DNA of 64,000 nucleotides from Gemmataceae bacterium (GCA_019748295.1 JAIEPT010000073.1:1-64000); one strand, 5' to 3'; shown: positions 1 to 10,635, counted from the first letter of the stretch. A program made the numbers and translations. The notes: generated by a model from the sequence alone, not told the origin.

Positions 1-73
1 ACGCCACTATCCCGATCTTCGACGCCCCAGCGACATTTCGCCGCCAGTCTCCAATCACAGTGAAATATCCGGG

Positions 74-306
74 CTAGGCCCGCCGTTGACGGCGGGTTTC
101 TTGGCCCAAACGTCGCGTAACGAGGCCCGTTCACGGGCCTTCTCGCCGTTTGGCTTCAGCCGTTTTCAGCAATTGAAGGGCCTGCGGCTTCAAGCCGAAC
201 CGCGAGAAGGCCCGTGAACGGGCTTGGCGGAATGCTTTTTCTTGCCGCACGTCACCCGCCGTCAACGGCGGGCCTAGACGCTTCGCGAAAGCCCCGTGAA
301 CGGGGC
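74..306. repeat. Nested inverted-repeat cluster upstream of nothing visible
   Basis: The 425 bases before the first gene hold no convincing coding region but several perfect palindromes: 79-96 (CCCGCCGT, two-base centre), 123-140 (AGGCCCGT), 208-225, 255-272 and 291-306. Bases 74-96 are the exact reverse complement of 255-277, and 126-163 pairs imperfectly with 185-222. The whole stretch can therefore fold as one long nested stem. It lies just downstream of the minus-strand kinase that stops at 426, so it could terminate or protect that transcript. Function is inferred only. Confidence 0.75.
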
Positions 307-425
307 TCGGAAGCGGGTTACGTCCGTCGCAGCTCTTTCTTCGGCAGTTGTGCACAGCGGAGGCCTCGCCCTCCCAATCCCCTGCCAGGCCTGCGATTTG
401 GAAAGACCGATCCGAGCAGTCAACT

Positions 426-2498
426 TCAATGAGCGCCGAGCAGCGCGTGAAGCGAGCGGATGTCGGCGGGCTTGACGAGGTGATGGTCGAACCCCGCCTG
501 CTTGCTGCGTTGGATGTCGCGGTCTTGGCCGTAACCGGTGAGGGCGATGAGGAGCGTGTTGCGAGGATCGAGCGTCTTGCGAAGCCGACGCGCGAGTTCG
601 TAGCCATCCATCCCGGGCAGGCCGATGTCCAGCAGCGCGACCTGCGGCGGGAAAGCCTCGGCCGACGCGATGGCTTCGTTGCCGTCGCGGGCGGTTCGCA
701 CTTCATGCCCTGCGGCGCGCAGCAGCCATGCGATGCTTTCGGCGGCGTCCGTGTTGTCGTCCACGACGAGAATGCGCCGACGCGGTTCAGGCCCGGCGGA
801 GGAAGGCGCCGGCTCCGCGGGTGCGGGTTCCGCGGGCACGAACGTGGGGAGCCGAACGATGAACTCGCTCCCTTGATTGAGCCCCTTGCTGATCGCCTGC
901 ACCGAGCCGCCGTGCATTTCGACAAGCCGGCGCACCAGCGTCAATCCAATGCCGAGTCCGCCTTGAGAGCGATCGAGCGTGCGTTCCGCTTGCGTGAACA
1001 GATCGAAGATCGAGTGCAGCATTTCCGCGGGGATGCCCATGCCGGTGTCCCGAATCCGAAATAGGACGTCGGCCCCTTCGGTTTCCACGCAGACTGCGAT
1101 CGATCCGCCTTCGTTCGTGTATTTGGCGGCGTTGTTGAGCAGGTTCGTGAAGATTTGGGCGAGACGCACCGAGTCGCCGTTGACGTAGATCTTTTGCTCC
1201 GGCAACCGCATCGAGAGAGCATGGCGGCGCGATTCGATGAGCGGACGACTGGCCTCGACCGCCTGTCCAATGACGTTGGCGATGGGCACCGGGGCGGGCT
1301 GAAGACGGATCTTGCCCCGCGTGATTCGCGAGATGTCGAGCAGATCGTCCACGATGCGGGCAAGATGGCGGACCTGCCGGTCCATCATGTCCTCGACGCG
1401 CCGCAGCTCCGTGACGTTGGGAGCGAGCTTGCGAATGAGCTGGACGCCGTTGACGATCGGCGCCAGCGGGTTGCGCAACTCATGAGCGAGCATCGAGAGA
1501 AACTCGTTCTTGCGGCGATCGGCATCTTGCAGGTCGCGGTAGAGCTTCGCATTGTCCAGCGCCGTGGCAGCACGGCCCGCGAGATCCTCGAACAACGCGT
1601 GATTGGCCGCATTGGACAAGGCTCCTGGGGTACGGATGGCGACGGCGATGGCGCCGATCGTTTGCTCCCTCGCCAGCATCGGAAACACCAGCGTGGAGGC
1701 GAAGGCAGGCATATCCCCTTCCGCCAGCGGCATAAGTGGGATGCCGTCCAGGGACGCGAATTTGCCGGTTTGCAGGGCCGACTGCAATTGGCGAGCGAAT
1801 GCCGGATGAAGCGGTTCGGCCGACTCGATCGCCTGGGACCGGAGTTGTCCTTCGTCGTTTTTCCAGACGAATTCGGCTCTTCGCAATGAGCCCCGATCGT
1901 CGGTGAATGCGATGGCGACCAGATCGGCTTGAGAGGGAACGACGAGCTTCAAGAAGGCCTGAAGCGTGGGATCGATTTCGAGCGAGCTGGAGAGAACCTT
2001 GCTCGCCTCGGCAAGAAAATTGAGCCGGAGAGCCGTGTCTTCCGCGGCGGCGCGGGCGGCGCGTTCCTCGGCGAACGCGACGCGTTCGTCGGCCTGCCGC
2101 TTCACTCGCTGCGTCATCAGGTAAAGGTCGATGAACACGCCGACCTTCGTGCGCAGCACCTCGGGGACGATCGGCGACAGCAAGTAATCGACGGCGCCGA
2201 GCGCATATCCCTGCGTGGTGTGCATTTCGTCCGCATACGCGGTGATGAAGATGATCGGCGTGTGGGCGGACTTGCGGCGTTTGCGGATCATGGCGGCGGT
2301 TTCGTAGCCGTCCATGCCCGGCATGTTGACGTCGAGAAGGATGACCGCGAAGTCGCGCTCGAGGACCAGCCGCAACGCTTCCTCGCCGGAGCGCACGCTA
2401 ATTACGTTCTGCCCCAAGCCCTCGAGTACCGATTGGAACACGAGGTGCTTTTCGGGCAGATCATCGACGATCAGAATATCGACTTTTTCGTCGCTCAC
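426..2498 (-). CDS. Hybrid sensor histidine kinase/response regulator (REC-GAF-HisKA-HATPase-REC)
   Basis: This 690-residue protein has no membrane segment and is probably cytoplasmic. In order it shows an N-terminal receiver domain (about 7-122, acceptor Asp in LLDVNMPGMDG), a helical linker, a GAF-like domain (about 150-310), a HisKA dimerisation domain (His in MLAHELRNP, about 336), an HATPase domain with N box NLLNNAAKY (about 456) and G boxes (DTGMGIP, GLGIGL), and a C-terminal receiver (about 573-690, Asp in LLDIGLPGMDG). The family autophosphorylates on His and passes phosphate to Asp. The N-terminal receiver suggests it is itself controlled by another kinase. A 346-base repeat-rich gap separates it from the giant HAMP kinase upstream on the same strand. 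Signal and output are unknown. Confidence 0.93.
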   Translation of the reverse strand: MSDEKVDILIVDDLPEKHLVFQSVLEGLGQNVISVRSGEEALRLVLERDFAVILLDVNMPGMDGYETAAMIRKRRKSAHTPIIFITAYADEMHTTQGYALGAVDYLLSPIVPEVLRTKVGVFIDLYLMTQRVKRQADERVAFAEERAARAAAEDTALRLNFLAEASKVLSSSLEIDPTLQAFLKLVVPSQADLVAIAFTDDRGSLRRAEFVWKNDEGQLRSQAIESAEPLHPAFARQLQSALQTGKFASLDGIPLMPLAEGDMPAFASTLVFPMLAREQTIGAIAVAIRTPGALSNAANHALFEDLAGRAATALDNAKLYRDLQDADRRKNEFLSMLAHELRNPLAPIVNGVQLIRKLAPNVTELRRVEDMMDRQVRHLARIVDDLLDISRITRGKIRLQPAPVPIANVIGQAVEASRPLIESRRHALSMRLPEQKIYVNGDSVRLAQIFTNLLNNAAKYTNEGGSIAVCVETEGADVLFRIRDTGMGIPAEMLHSIFDLFTQAERTLDRSQGGLGIGLTLVRRLVEMHGGSVQAISKGLNQGSEFIVRLPTFVPAEPAPAEPAPSSAGPEPRRRILVVDDNTDAAESIAWLLRAAGHEVRTARDGNEAIASAEAFPPQVALLDIGLPGMDGYELARRLRKTLDPRNTLLIALTGYGQDRDIQRSKQAGFDHHLVKPADIRSLHALLGAH

Positions 2499-2516
2499 TT
2501 GTGGCGTCCGAGTTCT

Positions 2517-2684
2517 GCCGCTTGCGGCTTCGCGATCCGGCTGCTTCTAGTTTACGCTAAGAGACCGTTTCGGAACCCCTGTCTTCCGCTTGCGGCTTGG
2601 CGTTCGGAGATAGCCCTGGTCTCGCTAGGCCGCAAGCGGCAAACGCGTACGGACGGTCTCGAAATAACCTCGAAGCCGCAAGCG
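2517..2684. repeat. REP-like palindromes (GCCGCTTGCGGC type)
   Basis: In the gap between two kinase genes the motif CCGCTTGCGGCTT occurs at about 2517 and 2586, and its complement GCCGCAAGCG occurs at about 2630 and 2673. Each core is itself nearly palindromic, so the four copies can form alternative hairpins. No coding sequence is seen here. REP-like elements of this type are common in intergenic DNA of large bacterial genomes. Confidence 0.6.
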
Positions 2685-2721
2685 ACTAATTCATTAAGGC
2701 GAGCAGCCGGAACTGGTCTAG

Positions 2722-2822
2722 CTCCCTCTCCCTCCGGGAGAGGGTTGGGGTAAGGGCGCCTTTTCTCGCGTAACGCCACGTCGCACGCCCTCACCCCCGG
2801 CCCCTCTCCCGGAGGGAGAGGG
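2722..2822. repeat. Inverted repeat with CCCTCTCC/GGAGAGGG arms
   Basis: Arm 2722-2757 (starting CTCCCTCTCCCTCCGGGAG) is complementary to 2786-2822 over about 35 bases with a few mismatches, and each arm contains a smaller hairpin. It starts 22 bases after the stop codon of the minus-strand HAMP kinase, so it could act as its transcript end. There is no clear U-tract. Confidence 0.7.
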
Positions 2823-2844
2823 GAGAAATGCAGGCGCCGCTCGC

Positions 2845-5800
2845 CTAACGATGCAGCCAGGCGCGGAGCACGGCGAGCATCTGGTCGGTGGCGACCGGTT
2901 TCGAGAGATAGTCCCAAGCCCCCGCTTCGATGCACTTTTCGCGATCCCCCTTCATAGCCTTCGCCGTGACGGCGATGATGGGAAGCGTGCGAAGCTCAGG
3001 GAATTTGCGGATCTCGCGCATCGTGTCGATGCCGTCCATGTCGGGCATCATGATGTCCATGAGCACGATATCGACGTCGCTTTGAGCGAGAAGAATCTGG
3101 ATCGCATCGCGGCCGTTGATGGCGGACACGATGTTCATGTCGTGATCTTCGAGGACGGTGGACAACGCGAAGATGTTTCGCATGTCGTCGTCCACGATCA
3201 AGACCTTCTTGCCGGGGAGCACTTTGTCGGATGAATGCAGATTCTCAAGAACCTTTCGCTGGAGTTCCGGCATCAATTCCACGGGACGATGCAGTGCGCT
3301 GGAGGCGAGGTCCAGCAGTCGCTCGGAAGAGTGTACTTGCCGAACCTTGAGGCCGCGGATGCGCTGGTCCCAAGCCGACTCGTCCTTGGAAACGGGTTGG
3401 CCGTCCGTGTAGACGAGGACCGGGAAGCAGGTGCCTTCCGTCTCGTTCTGGATCTGGTCGGCAATCAACTCCGGCGTCAACTCGCCCGCCGCCGAACCGA
3501 CGACCATGCAGTCGATTCGCTTGGACCGTAAGGCGGCCACGGCGGCCGATCCGTTCGGCACTCGGGTTACTTCGACGTCATCCCCCGCCAAAACTTCGAT
3601 CAGCCGATTGCTGCGCTCATCGTCGGGTTCGACGAGGAGCAGGTCCTTCTTGTCGCGTGCCGTGTACTCAAGCAAGAAGTCGAGCAGTTCGTCCACGATT
3701 TCCCGAGTCTTGATCGGCTTGGCGACGAAGGCGAGCGAACCGGAATCGAGCGCGCGTTCGCGAGACTCTTCGGTCGAGACGACGCAAACCGGGATGTGCC
3801 GCGTCTGCATGTCGTTCTTCAGGCGCTCCAGCACGCGCCAGCCTTCGATGTCCGGCAGCAGAATGTCGAGCGTGATGACATTCGGCTTGTACTCCCGCGT
3901 CATGGCGAGTGCCGCGGTGCCGAGCGACGTCACCAGCCCCTTGAATCCTTTGTCACGGGCCGCATCAAGCATGAGCCGGGCGAAGCCAAGGTCGTTTTCG
4001 ACGATCAGAAGGACCGAATCGTCCGGCCCGATCGAATCGCGGTCGTCGCCGACTTCGTTGACGAGTCGCGGCGTCTGCGGTTCGTCTGCCGACGCGAGGA
4101 CCGGCCCCTCGAAGTGTCCGCTGAAGTTCGCCAAAGAGAAGGGTTGGGGCGGCGTGGAGCGAGGCATTGCTTCCGCAGTGGGGATAAACGGTTTGCGCGG
4201 CTGCCGCGGGACGTAGGTCTGCGGCAAGTACATCGTGAACGTCGAGCCCTTGCCCGGCGTCGAAACCAGGCGGATTTCGCCGCCGAGCAGTCGCGACAGT
4301 TCGCGGCTGATGGCGAGGCCAAGGCCGGTGCCGCCGTACTTTCGGCTCGTCGAGCCGTCCGCCTGCTGGAACGCCTCGAAGATGATCATCTGCTTGTCGA
4401 GCGGGATGCCGATGCCGGTATCGGAAACCGACATGGCGAGGACGGTGGGAGCGCGGTTGAGTTCCTCGTTCTCCGGATTCCAGCCGCTCTTCGCGGCTTC
4501 CACCGTCAGCGTCACCTGGCCTTCGTGCGTGAACTTGAACGCGTTGGAAAGCAGGTTCTTGAGCACCTGCTGCAGACGCTTCGAGTCCGTGTAGACCGAG
4601 CGAGGCAACTCGTTGGCCATGCGGATCGCGAAATCGACGTTCTTCGATTCGGCGACGTGGCGGAAGGTGCGTTCGACGTAGTTCCGCATGTCGTCGAGCC
4701 GGACTTCGCCGACTTCGACGACCACGGTGCCCGATTCGATCTTCGACAGATCGAGGATGTCGTTGATGAGCATGAGCAGGTCGTTGCCGGACGAGTGGAT
4801 CGTCTTGGCGAACTCGCGCTGCTTGGGGCTGAGGTTCCCCTCGGGGTTTTTGCTGAGCTGATCGGAGAGGATGAGCAGGCTGTTGAGCGGCGTGCGGAGT
4901 TCGTGCGACATGTTCGCCAAGAACTCGGACTTGTACTTCGAGGTGAGGGCGAGCTGCTTCGCCTTCTCTTCGAGCGCCTGGCGGGCCTGTTCCACTTCCT
5001 GGTTTTTGCGTTCCACTTCCTGGTTCTGGTGGGCCAAGAGGCGGGCCTTTTCCTGCAGCTCTTGGTTGGTGTTCTGCAGCTCTTCCTGCCGGCTTTGGAG
5101 TTCCTGGGCGAGCGACTGGGACTGCTTGAGCAAGTCCTCGGTACGCATGTTCGCTTCGATCGTGTTGAGCACGATGCCGATCGATTCGGTGAGTTGATCG
5201 AGGAACGCCTCGTGCGTCGGGTTGAACTGCTCGAGCGAAGCCAATTCCAGGACGCCCTTCACCTGGCCTTCGAAGACGACGGGAAGGACGATGATGCTCT
5301 GAGGCGTCGCGTTTCCCAAGCCGGAGGCGATGCGGACATAACCCGCGGGCGGATTGACGAGGTGGATCTTCCGTTTCTCCAACGCGCACTGCCCGACCAG
5401 TCCTTCGCCGAGGCTCAGTCGGCTGCCTACCGCATCCTGGCCGCGGTCGGCATAACCCGCGAGCAACGTCAGTTGCTGCATGTCGCGCCCGGAATCGAGC
5501 ACGTAGAAGACCGCCTGCTGGGCACTCACCACCGGCACGAGTTCCGAAAGGATGAGCCGGCCGACGGTGTTGAGATCCTTCTGCCCCTGGAGCATGCGGC
5601 TGAACTTGGCGAGGTTGGTCTTGAGCCAGTCCTGCTCGGAGTTTTTCTGCGTGGTGTCCTTGAGGTTGCGGATCATCTCATTGATGTTGTCTTTGAGAGC
5701 CGCCACTTCGCCCTGGGCTTCCACCGTGATGTGGCGGGTGAGATCCCCCTTGGTCACGGCAGTGGCCACCTCGGCGATGGCACGCACCTGCGTGGTGAGG

Positions 5801-8800
5801 TTGGCCGCGAGTTGGTTCACGTTTTCCGTAAGGGCCTTCCACGTACCGGCGGCTCCAGGCACTTTTGCCTGCCCGCCGAGCTGCCCTTCGACGCCTACCT
5901 CGCGGGCCACCGTCGTCACCTGGTCGGCGAACGTGGCGAGCGTGTCGATCATGCTGTTGATCGTGTCGGCGAGGGCGGCGATTTCGCCCTTCGCATCCAC
6001 CGTGAGCTTCTGCTTCAAGTCGCCGTTGGCCACGGCGGTCACGACCTTGGCGATACCGCGCACCTGGCTGGTGAGGTTGCCGGCCATGAAGTTCACGTTG
6101 TCCGTAAGATCCTTCCACGTACCCGACACGCCCTTCACCTGGGCCTGGCCGCCGAGCTTTCCTTCCGTACCCACTTCGCGGGCCACGCGGGTCACTTCCG
6201 AGGCGAACGAGCTGAGCTGATCGACCATCGTGTTGATGGTGTCCTTCAGCTCGAGAATTTCGCCCTTCACATCGACCGTGATCTTCTTCGACAAGTCGCC
6301 ATTGGCGACGGCGGTGGTCACGGCCGCGATGTTGCGGACCTGTGCCGTCAGGTTGCCGGCCATGAAGTTCACGGAGTCGGTGAGATCCTTCCACGTACCG
6401 GCCACGCCCTTCACATCGGCCTGACCGCCGAGCTTTCCTTCCGAGCCCACTTCGCGGGCCACGCGGGTCACTTCCGCCGCGAAGGAGCGAAGCTGATCGA
6501 CCATGGTGTTGATGGTGTTCTTCAGCTCAAGGATTTCGCCCTTCACATCGACGGTGATCTTCTTCGACAAGTCGCCGTTGGCCACGGCCGTGGTCACTTC
6601 GGCGATGTTGCGAACCTGGGCGGTAAGATTGCCGGCCATGAAGTTCACGGAGTCGGTCAAGTCCTTCCACGTGCCGGCCACGCCCTTCACCTGGGCCTGA
6701 CCGCCGAGGATGCCTTCGGTGCCCACTTCACGGGCCACGCGCGTCACTTCCGCGGCGAACGAGCGGAGTTGATCCACCATCGTGTTGATGGTGTTCTTTA
6801 GTTCGAGAATTTCGCCTTTCACGTCGACAGTAATCTTTTTCGACAAGTCGCCATTCGCCACGGCCGTGGTCACTTCGACGATGTTGCGCACCTGGGCCGT
6901 CAGGTTGCCGGCCATCGAGTTCACGGAGTCCGTGAGATCTTTCCACGTGCCCGCGACCCCCTTCACGTCGGCTTGGCCGCCCAGTTTGCCTTCCGTACCC
7001 ACTTCGCGGGCCACGCGGGTCACTTCCGCGGCGAACGAGCTGAGCTGATCGACCATCGTGTTGATCGTGTTCTTCAGCTCGAGAATTTCGCCCTTCACGT
7101 CCACCGTGATCTTCTTCGACAAGTCGCCCGTGGCCACGGCTTTCGTCACGTCGGCGATATTACGCACTTGGCTTGTAAGGTTCGACGCCATGAAGTTCAC
7201 GGAGTCGGTGAGATCCTTCCACGTGCCGGCGACCCCCTTTACATCCGCCTGACCGCCGAGCTTGCCTTCGGTACCCACTTCACGGGCCACGCGGGTCACT
7301 TCGGCCGCGAACGAGCTGAGCTGATCGACCATCGTGTTGATGGTGTTCTTCAGCTCGAGAATTTCGCCCTTCACATCCACCGTGATCTTCTTCGACAAGT
7401 CGCCTGTGGCGACGGCGGTAGTCACCTCGGCGATGTTACGCACCTGGGCCGTCAGGTTTCCGGCCATCGAGTTCACGGAATCCGTGAGATCTTTCCACGT
7501 GCCCGCGACCCCCTTCACATCGGCTTGGCCGCCGAGTTTTCCTTCCGAGCCCACTTCGCGGGCCACGCGAGTCACTTCGGCGGCGAACGAACGGAGTTGG
7601 TCCACCATGGTATTCACGGTGTTCTTCAGCTCGAGAATTTCGCCCTTCACATCGACGGTGATCTTCTTCGACAAGTCGCCGTTCGCCACGGCCGTGGTCA
7701 CTTCGGCGATGTTGCGGACCTGGGCCGTCAGGTTGCCGGCCATGAAGTTCACGGAGTCGGTGAGATCCTTCCACGTGCCGGCCACGCCCTTCACGTCGGC
7801 CTGGCCGCCGAGCTTTCCTTCCGAGCCCACTTCGCGGGCCACGCGGGTCACTTCGGCGGCGAACGAACGGAGTTGATCCACCATCGTGTTGATGGTGTCT
7901 TTGAGTTCGAGAATTTCGCCCTTCACATCGACGGTGATTTTTTTCGACAAGTCGCCGTTCGCCACAGCCGTGGTCACCTCGGCGATGTTACGCACCTGGG
8001 CGGTGAGGTTGCCTGCCATCGAGTTCACGGAGTCGGTGAGATCCTTCCAGGTGCCGGCGACCCCCTTCACGTCCGCCTGACCGCCGAGCTTGCCTTCGGT
8101 ACCCACTTCGCGGGCCACGCGGGTCACTTCGGCCGCGAACGAACTGAGCTGATCCACCATCGTGTTGACGGTGTTCTTCAGCTCGAGAATTTCGCCCTTC
8201 ACATCGACGGTGATCTTCTTCGACAAGTCGCCGTTGGCGACGGCCGTCGTCACTGCGGCGATATTCCGCACCTGGGCGGTGAGGTTGCCGGCCATGAAGT
8301 TCACGGAATCGGTGAGATCCTTCCAGGTGCCCGATACGCCTTCCACGCGGGCCTGACCGCCGAGCTTTCCTTCGGTACCCACTTCGCGGGCCACGCGGGT
8401 CACTTCGGAAGCGAAGGATCGAAGCTGATCGACCATCGTGTTGATGGTCCCCTTCAACTCGAGGAATTCGCCCTTCACATCGACGGTGATCTTCTTCGAC
8501 AAGTCGCCGGTCGCGACGGCGGTGGTTACTTCGGCGATGTTGCGGACCTGGGCCGTCAAGTTGCCGGCCATCGAGTTGACGGAGTCGGTAAGATCCTTCC
8601 AGGTTCCCGCGACGCCCTTTACCTTGGCCTGGCCGCCGAGCTTGCCTTCGGTGCCTACTTCACGAGCCACGCGGGTCACTTCGGCCGCGAACGAGCCAAG
8701 CTGATCGACCATTTTGTTGATGGTTTTCGCCGTGCGAAGGAACTCGCCCTGCAGCGGCCGTTCGCCGATTTCCAGGGCCATCGTCTGCGACAAATCGCCC

Positions 8801-9153
8801 TGGGCCACGGCGCCGATCACGCGAGCGGTTTCGCTCGTGGGATGGACCAGATCGCTGACGAGTTCGTTGACGGACTGGATCGCATCCGACCACGACCCGC
8901 TGACGTCGCCCAGCGAGGCGCGCTGCGTGATCCGCCCCTCTTTGCCGACGACGCGGCTGAGGCGGTCCAGCTCGTTGGCCATCCGTTGATTGAGTTCGAC
9001 GACGTCGTTGAACGCGTCGGAGATTTTGCCCGCGACCCCGGTCCACTCCAGGGGGAGCCGGGTCGTGAAATCGCCCTTTTTAAGAGCCGCTAAGGCGTTG
9101 AGGAGGGCTTTCGGTTCGAGGTCGCGCGCAAGCGCTTCGTGGAGCATCGTCAT
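2845..9153 (-). CDS. Giant hybrid histidine kinase with tandem HAMP array, GAF and three receivers
   Basis: The 2102-residue protein begins with a HAMP-type array: an atypical first region (1-147), nine almost identical 92-residue units (about 148-975, each with [14 protein letters not shown] and [10 protein letters not shown]), then two diverged units (to about 1160). After this come a GAF domain (about 1185-1340), a long Gln/Glu-rich coiled coil, HisKA ([12 protein letters not shown], about 1418), HATPase (NLLSNAFKF about 1531; GTGLGLAI) and three receiver-like domains (about 1709, 1834, 1981). The first and last receivers keep the acceptor Asp ([17 protein letters not shown]); the middle one reads CMVVGSAAG and has none. 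No membrane segment is visible, so it resembles the soluble poly-HAMP kinases related to fungal Nik1/Os-1, which sense osmotic or other intracellular stress. The actual stimulus is unknown. Confidence 0.95.
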   Translation of the reverse strand: MTMLHEALARDLEPKALLNALAALKKGDFTTRLPLEWTGVAGKISDAFNDVVELNQRMANELDRLSRVVGKEGRITQRASLGDVSGSWSDAIQSVNELVSDLVHPTSETARVIGAVAQGDLSQTMALEIGERPLQGEFLRTAKTINKMVDQLGSFAAEVTRVAREVGTEGKLGGQAKVKGVAGTWKDLTDSVNSMAGNLTAQVRNIAEVTTAVATGDLSKKITVDVKGEFLELKGTINTMVDQLRSFASEVTRVAREVGTEGKLGGQARVEGVSGTWKDLTDSVNFMAGNLTAQVRNIAAVTTAVANGDLSKKITVDVKGEILELKNTVNTMVDQLSSFAAEVTRVAREVGTEGKLGGQADVKGVAGTWKDLTDSVNSMAGNLTAQVRNIAEVTTAVANGDLSKKITVDVKGEILELKDTINTMVDQLRSFAAEVTRVAREVGSEGKLGGQADVKGVAGTWKDLTDSVNFMAGNLTAQVRNIAEVTTAVANGDLSKKITVDVKGEILELKNTVNTMVDQLRSFAAEVTRVAREVGSEGKLGGQADVKGVAGTWKDLTDSVNSMAGNLTAQVRNIAEVTTAVATGDLSKKITVDVKGEILELKNTINTMVDQLSSFAAEVTRVAREVGTEGKLGGQADVKGVAGTWKDLTDSVNFMASNLTSQVRNIADVTKAVATGDLSKKITVDVKGEILELKNTINTMVDQLSSFAAEVTRVAREVGTEGKLGGQADVKGVAGTWKDLTDSVNSMAGNLTAQVRNIVEVTTAVANGDLSKKITVDVKGEILELKNTINTMVDQLRSFAAEVTRVAREVGTEGILGGQAQVKGVAGTWKDLTDSVNFMAGNLTAQVRNIAEVTTAVANGDLSKKITVDVKGEILELKNTINTMVDQLRSFAAEVTRVAREVGSEGKLGGQADVKGVAGTWKDLTDSVNFMAGNLTAQVRNIAAVTTAVANGDLSKKITVDVKGEILELKDTINTMVDQLSSFASEVTRVAREVGTEGKLGGQAQVKGVSGTWKDLTDNVNFMAGNLTSQVRGIAKVVTAVANGDLKQKLTVDAKGEIAALADTINSMIDTLATFADQVTTVAREVGVEGQLGGQAKVPGAAGTWKALTENVNQLAANLTTQVRAIAEVATAVTKGDLTRHITVEAQGEVAALKDNINEMIRNLKDTTQKNSEQDWLKTNLAKFSRMLQGQKDLNTVGRLILSELVPVVSAQQAVFYVLDSGRDMQQLTLLAGYADRGQDAVGSRLSLGEGLVGQCALEKRKIHLVNPPAGYVRIASGLGNATPQSIIVLPVVFEGQVKGVLELASLEQFNPTHEAFLDQLTESIGIVLNTIEANMRTEDLLKQSQSLAQELQSRQEELQNTNQELQEKARLLAHQNQEVERKNQEVEQARQALEEKAKQLALTSKYKSEFLANMSHELRTPLNSLLILSDQLSKNPEGNLSPKQREFAKTIHSSGNDLLMLINDILDLSKIESGTVVVEVGEVRLDDMRNYVERTFRHVAESKNVDFAIRMANELPRSVYTDSKRLQQVLKNLLSNAFKFTHEGQVTLTVEAAKSGWNPENEELNRAPTVLAMSVSDTGIGIPLDKQMIIFEAFQQADGSTSRKYGGTGLGLAISRELSRLLGGEIRLVSTPGKGSTFTMYLPQTYVPRQPRKPFIPTAEAMPRSTPPQPFSLANFSGHFEGPVLASADEPQTPRLVNEVGDDRDSIGPDDSVLLIVENDLGFARLMLDAARDKGFKGLVTSLGTAALAMTREYKPNVITLDILLPDIEGWRVLERLKNDMQTRHIPVCVVSTEESRERALDSGSLAFVAKPIKTREIVDELLDFLLEYTARDKKDLLLVEPDDERSNRLIEVLAGDDVEVTRVPNGSAAVAALRSKRIDCMVVGSAAGELTPELIADQIQNETEGTCFPVLVYTDGQPVSKDESAWDQRIRGLKVRQVHSSERLLDLASSALHRPVELMPELQRKVLENLHSSDKVLPGKKVLIVDDDMRNIFALSTVLEDHDMNIVSAINGRDAIQILLAQSDVDIVLMDIMMPDMDGIDTMREIRKFPELRTLPIIAVTAKAMKGDREKCIEAGAWDYLSKPVATDQMLAVLRAWLHR
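6229..8712 (-). repeat. Nine tandem 276-bp coding repeats (HAMP modules)
   Basis: Nine in-frame units of exactly 276 bp run head to tail inside the kinase gene; landmarks recur at 6231, 6507, 6783 and so on to 8715. Most differences between units are synonymous or conservative (NSM/NFM, ANG/ATG, LRS/LSS). The near identity means copy number can change by recombination, and assembly across the array deserves care. Confidence 0.95.
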
Positions 9154-9270
9154 AAGGGCGGATCCTCTGCTGGGCGAAAAGACAGAAGGCCGATCAATTT
9201 GTAACGCGCGGAAGTGCGGAAGTACAGACGCGGACTCTGAATCATGGGAGTTGGGTTGCCGAATACACGT

Positions 9271-9549
9271 TCAAACAGACGCCGGATCATTCGGCAGGCG
9301 ACCCGAGCGGTTCTTGTCCAGGATGGCAAGCAAGATGAGAGCGAAAGCGGAGAAGCGGATCCAATAGTTGATGTCGCCGTCTGATCTTGCTTCATGAAAT
9401 CCAATAGCGATTCGATTGACGGCGAGGATGAGGAAACTGGCCGAAAAGAGCAGAAACAACCGATCTCGCGTCGTCCGCCAAAACTGGAGGAAGTGTGCGG
9501 CCGCCACGAGGAAACCCATAGCGATGGCGCCGATCATCATGTTGTGCAT
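9271..9549 (-). CDS. DUF5985-type small membrane protein (second of pair)
   Basis: This 92-residue protein has three predicted membrane helices and no known enzymatic motif. The pattern GAIAMGFLVAAAHFLQFWRTTRDRLF near the N-terminus (read here in pieces: AHFLQFWRTT, RDRLFLLF) and the ending LAILDKN match what I recall of the DUF5985 family, which typically occurs as adjacent gene pairs. It begins 8 bases after the stop of its partner, in the same operon, and ends 117 bases before the giant HAMP kinase. Function is unknown; a role in membrane signalling next to the kinase is only a guess from position. Confidence 0.75.
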   Translation of the reverse strand: MHNMMIGAIAMGFLVAAAHFLQFWRTTRDRLFLLFSASFLILAVNRIAIGFHEARSDGDINYWIRFSAFALILLAILDKNRSGRLPNDPASV

Positions 9550-9557
9550 GCGATCAC

Positions 9558-9815
9558 CTATTTGGTTCCCCAGATAAGTCCCGCAACCAGAGTCGATACG
9601 CCTAGCAGAGCGAAGCTCCTGCGGAACAACAACAAATCGATCTCAGGAAACAAAACCACATCCGCGAAAAGAATGGCGTTCTCCACGGCGAATGCGGCGA
9701 AGGCGACGGCAACGGCCAAGAGCAGCGGCACTCGCGTTCGCAGCCAACCGCGCAACATCAGCACGCTGCATGCGAACGCAGTGGCGGCACACAGCAAATA
9801 GACAGTACCCTCCAC
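9558..9815 (-). CDS. DUF5985-type small membrane protein (first of pair)
   Basis: An 85-residue hydrophobic protein with three membrane helices (TVYLLCAATAFACSVLMLRG, AFAAFAVENAILFADVVL, and a C-terminal helix ending GLIWGTK), typical of DUF5985 as I know it. I chose the GTG at 9815 rather than the ATG at 9887: the GTG follows a GGGAGAG ribosome-binding site and overlaps the upstream stop codon as TAGTG, a usual translational coupling. The 24 residues added by the ATG start look like read-through of the upstream gene. Function is unknown. Confidence 0.75.
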   Translation of the reverse strand: MEGTVYLLCAATAFACSVLMLRGWLRTRVPLLLAVAVAFAAFAVENAILFADVVLFPEIDLLLFRRSFALLGVSTLVAGLIWGTK

Positions 9816-10210
9816 TACTCTCCCTTTCTGATGCGAAACGCGTCCGCAAAGGCGCGCAGCGGATCCTGCGCGCGGGCGTAGGCCCATTTGATCAGCGTGA
9901 CGGGCCGTTCATTGTAAAGAGCTAGCAGGCGGCTCATGAGGCTCCATCGATCCGGAGCCAGCAAGGCCAGCCCGCAGCGCGGCGTCGCTTCCGTCCGATC
10001 GATACGCAACAAGCCGCGCCGTTCGAGGGAGGAAATATGGTTCCCCGCATGATCGAGGGGCGTTTGAATGAGTCCGGCCATCTCGGCGAAGGTCCATAGC
10101 CTTTCAGGCTTTTCGCCGCACAGGCGCAATAGCTCCAATTGCTCAATGGAATCGACGTTCGATTCCAAAAAGCGACGTAGATCGTCAGGAACAAGCGAGT
10201 TCGAACTCAA
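9815..10210 (-). CDS. Winged-helix regulator-like protein
   Basis: The 131-residue protein has a small helical/winged-helix region: PDDLRRFLES, DSIEQLELLRL, TFAEMAGLIQ and ISSLERRGLLRI fit helix-turn-helix plus wing. The C-terminal segment (LYNERPVTLIKW, DPLRAFADAFRIRK) is a motif I associate with small regulators encoded beside DUF5985 genes. The start is uncertain: an ATG at 10420 would overlap the preceding gene by over 130 bases, whereas a TTG at 10210 places the conserved DLRRFLE segment at the expected N-terminus but lacks a clear ribosome-binding site. It is coupled to the DUF5985 genes, so it may regulate or report on that membrane pair. Target unknown. Confidence 0.6.
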   Translation of the reverse strand: MSSNSLVPDDLRRFLESNVDSIEQLELLRLCGEKPERLWTFAEMAGLIQTPLDHAGNHISSLERRGLLRIDRTEATPRCGLALLAPDRWSLMSRLLALYNERPVTLIKWAYARAQDPLRAFADAFRIRKGE

Positions 10211-10287
10211 GGGTTGCGTGTTGCGGCCGCAGCGACCGATGAATATAGTTCCGAACCGATCCAGAGCAAGTGCAATGTCGCAGACGG

Positions 10288-10635
10288 CTAAAGCATGCCG
10301 ATCTCGCGCAGAGGCTGGGCCAGCGTTTCCGACGCGGATTGCGTTACCTTCGTCGAGGTCTGTCCATTCTCGTGCTTCAGATAGATCACGTTCAGAATCG
10401 CCATCTGAAACATGCCCCACGCTCGCTTGGCGCGGTCCGCCTCCTGCAAGAGCTGCATGATTTCATGCTGTTCCACCCCATCGCCTTCACGTCCATCCAG
10501 TGCCGCGAAGGCGACCGCGTGCTGCTCGTCCTGAGTGAGCCCGCCGATGTTCGGGAAGAGTTCGTCCCGATCCGCCGCGAGCCACTGCTCCCGGCACGCA
10601 ATGGCGAGTTTCGCGCGTTCTTGCGGAAGGTTCAT
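10288..10635 (-). CDS. Hypothetical helical protein at head of DUF5985 operon
   Basis: A 115-residue, mostly helical, soluble protein that I do not recognise. It starts MNLPQERAKL and ends PLREIGML. The ATG at 10635 is preceded by GAGG at good spacing; an upstream start at 10683 is possible. It lies 77 bases before the regulator-like gene on the same strand and probably opens the operon. No catalytic or metal-binding motif is visible. Its reality rests on reading-frame length, ribosome-binding site and natural composition. Confidence 0.5.
   Translation of the reverse strand: MNLPQERAKLAIACREQWLAADRDELFPNIGGLTQDEQHAVAFAALDGREGDGVEQHEIMQLLQEADRAKRAWGMFQMAILNVIYLKHENGQTSTKVTQSASETLAQPLREIGML

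Noticed and set aside
6229-8712. CRISPR-like regular repeats
   Set aside because: The 276-bp units are coding, contiguous and without spacers.
3796-9093. Very long plus-strand open frames (3796-6801 and 6973-9093) opposite the HAMP kinase
   Set aside because: They are antisense to a repeat-rich gene, with His/Asp/Val-biased composition and no ribosome-binding site or domain.
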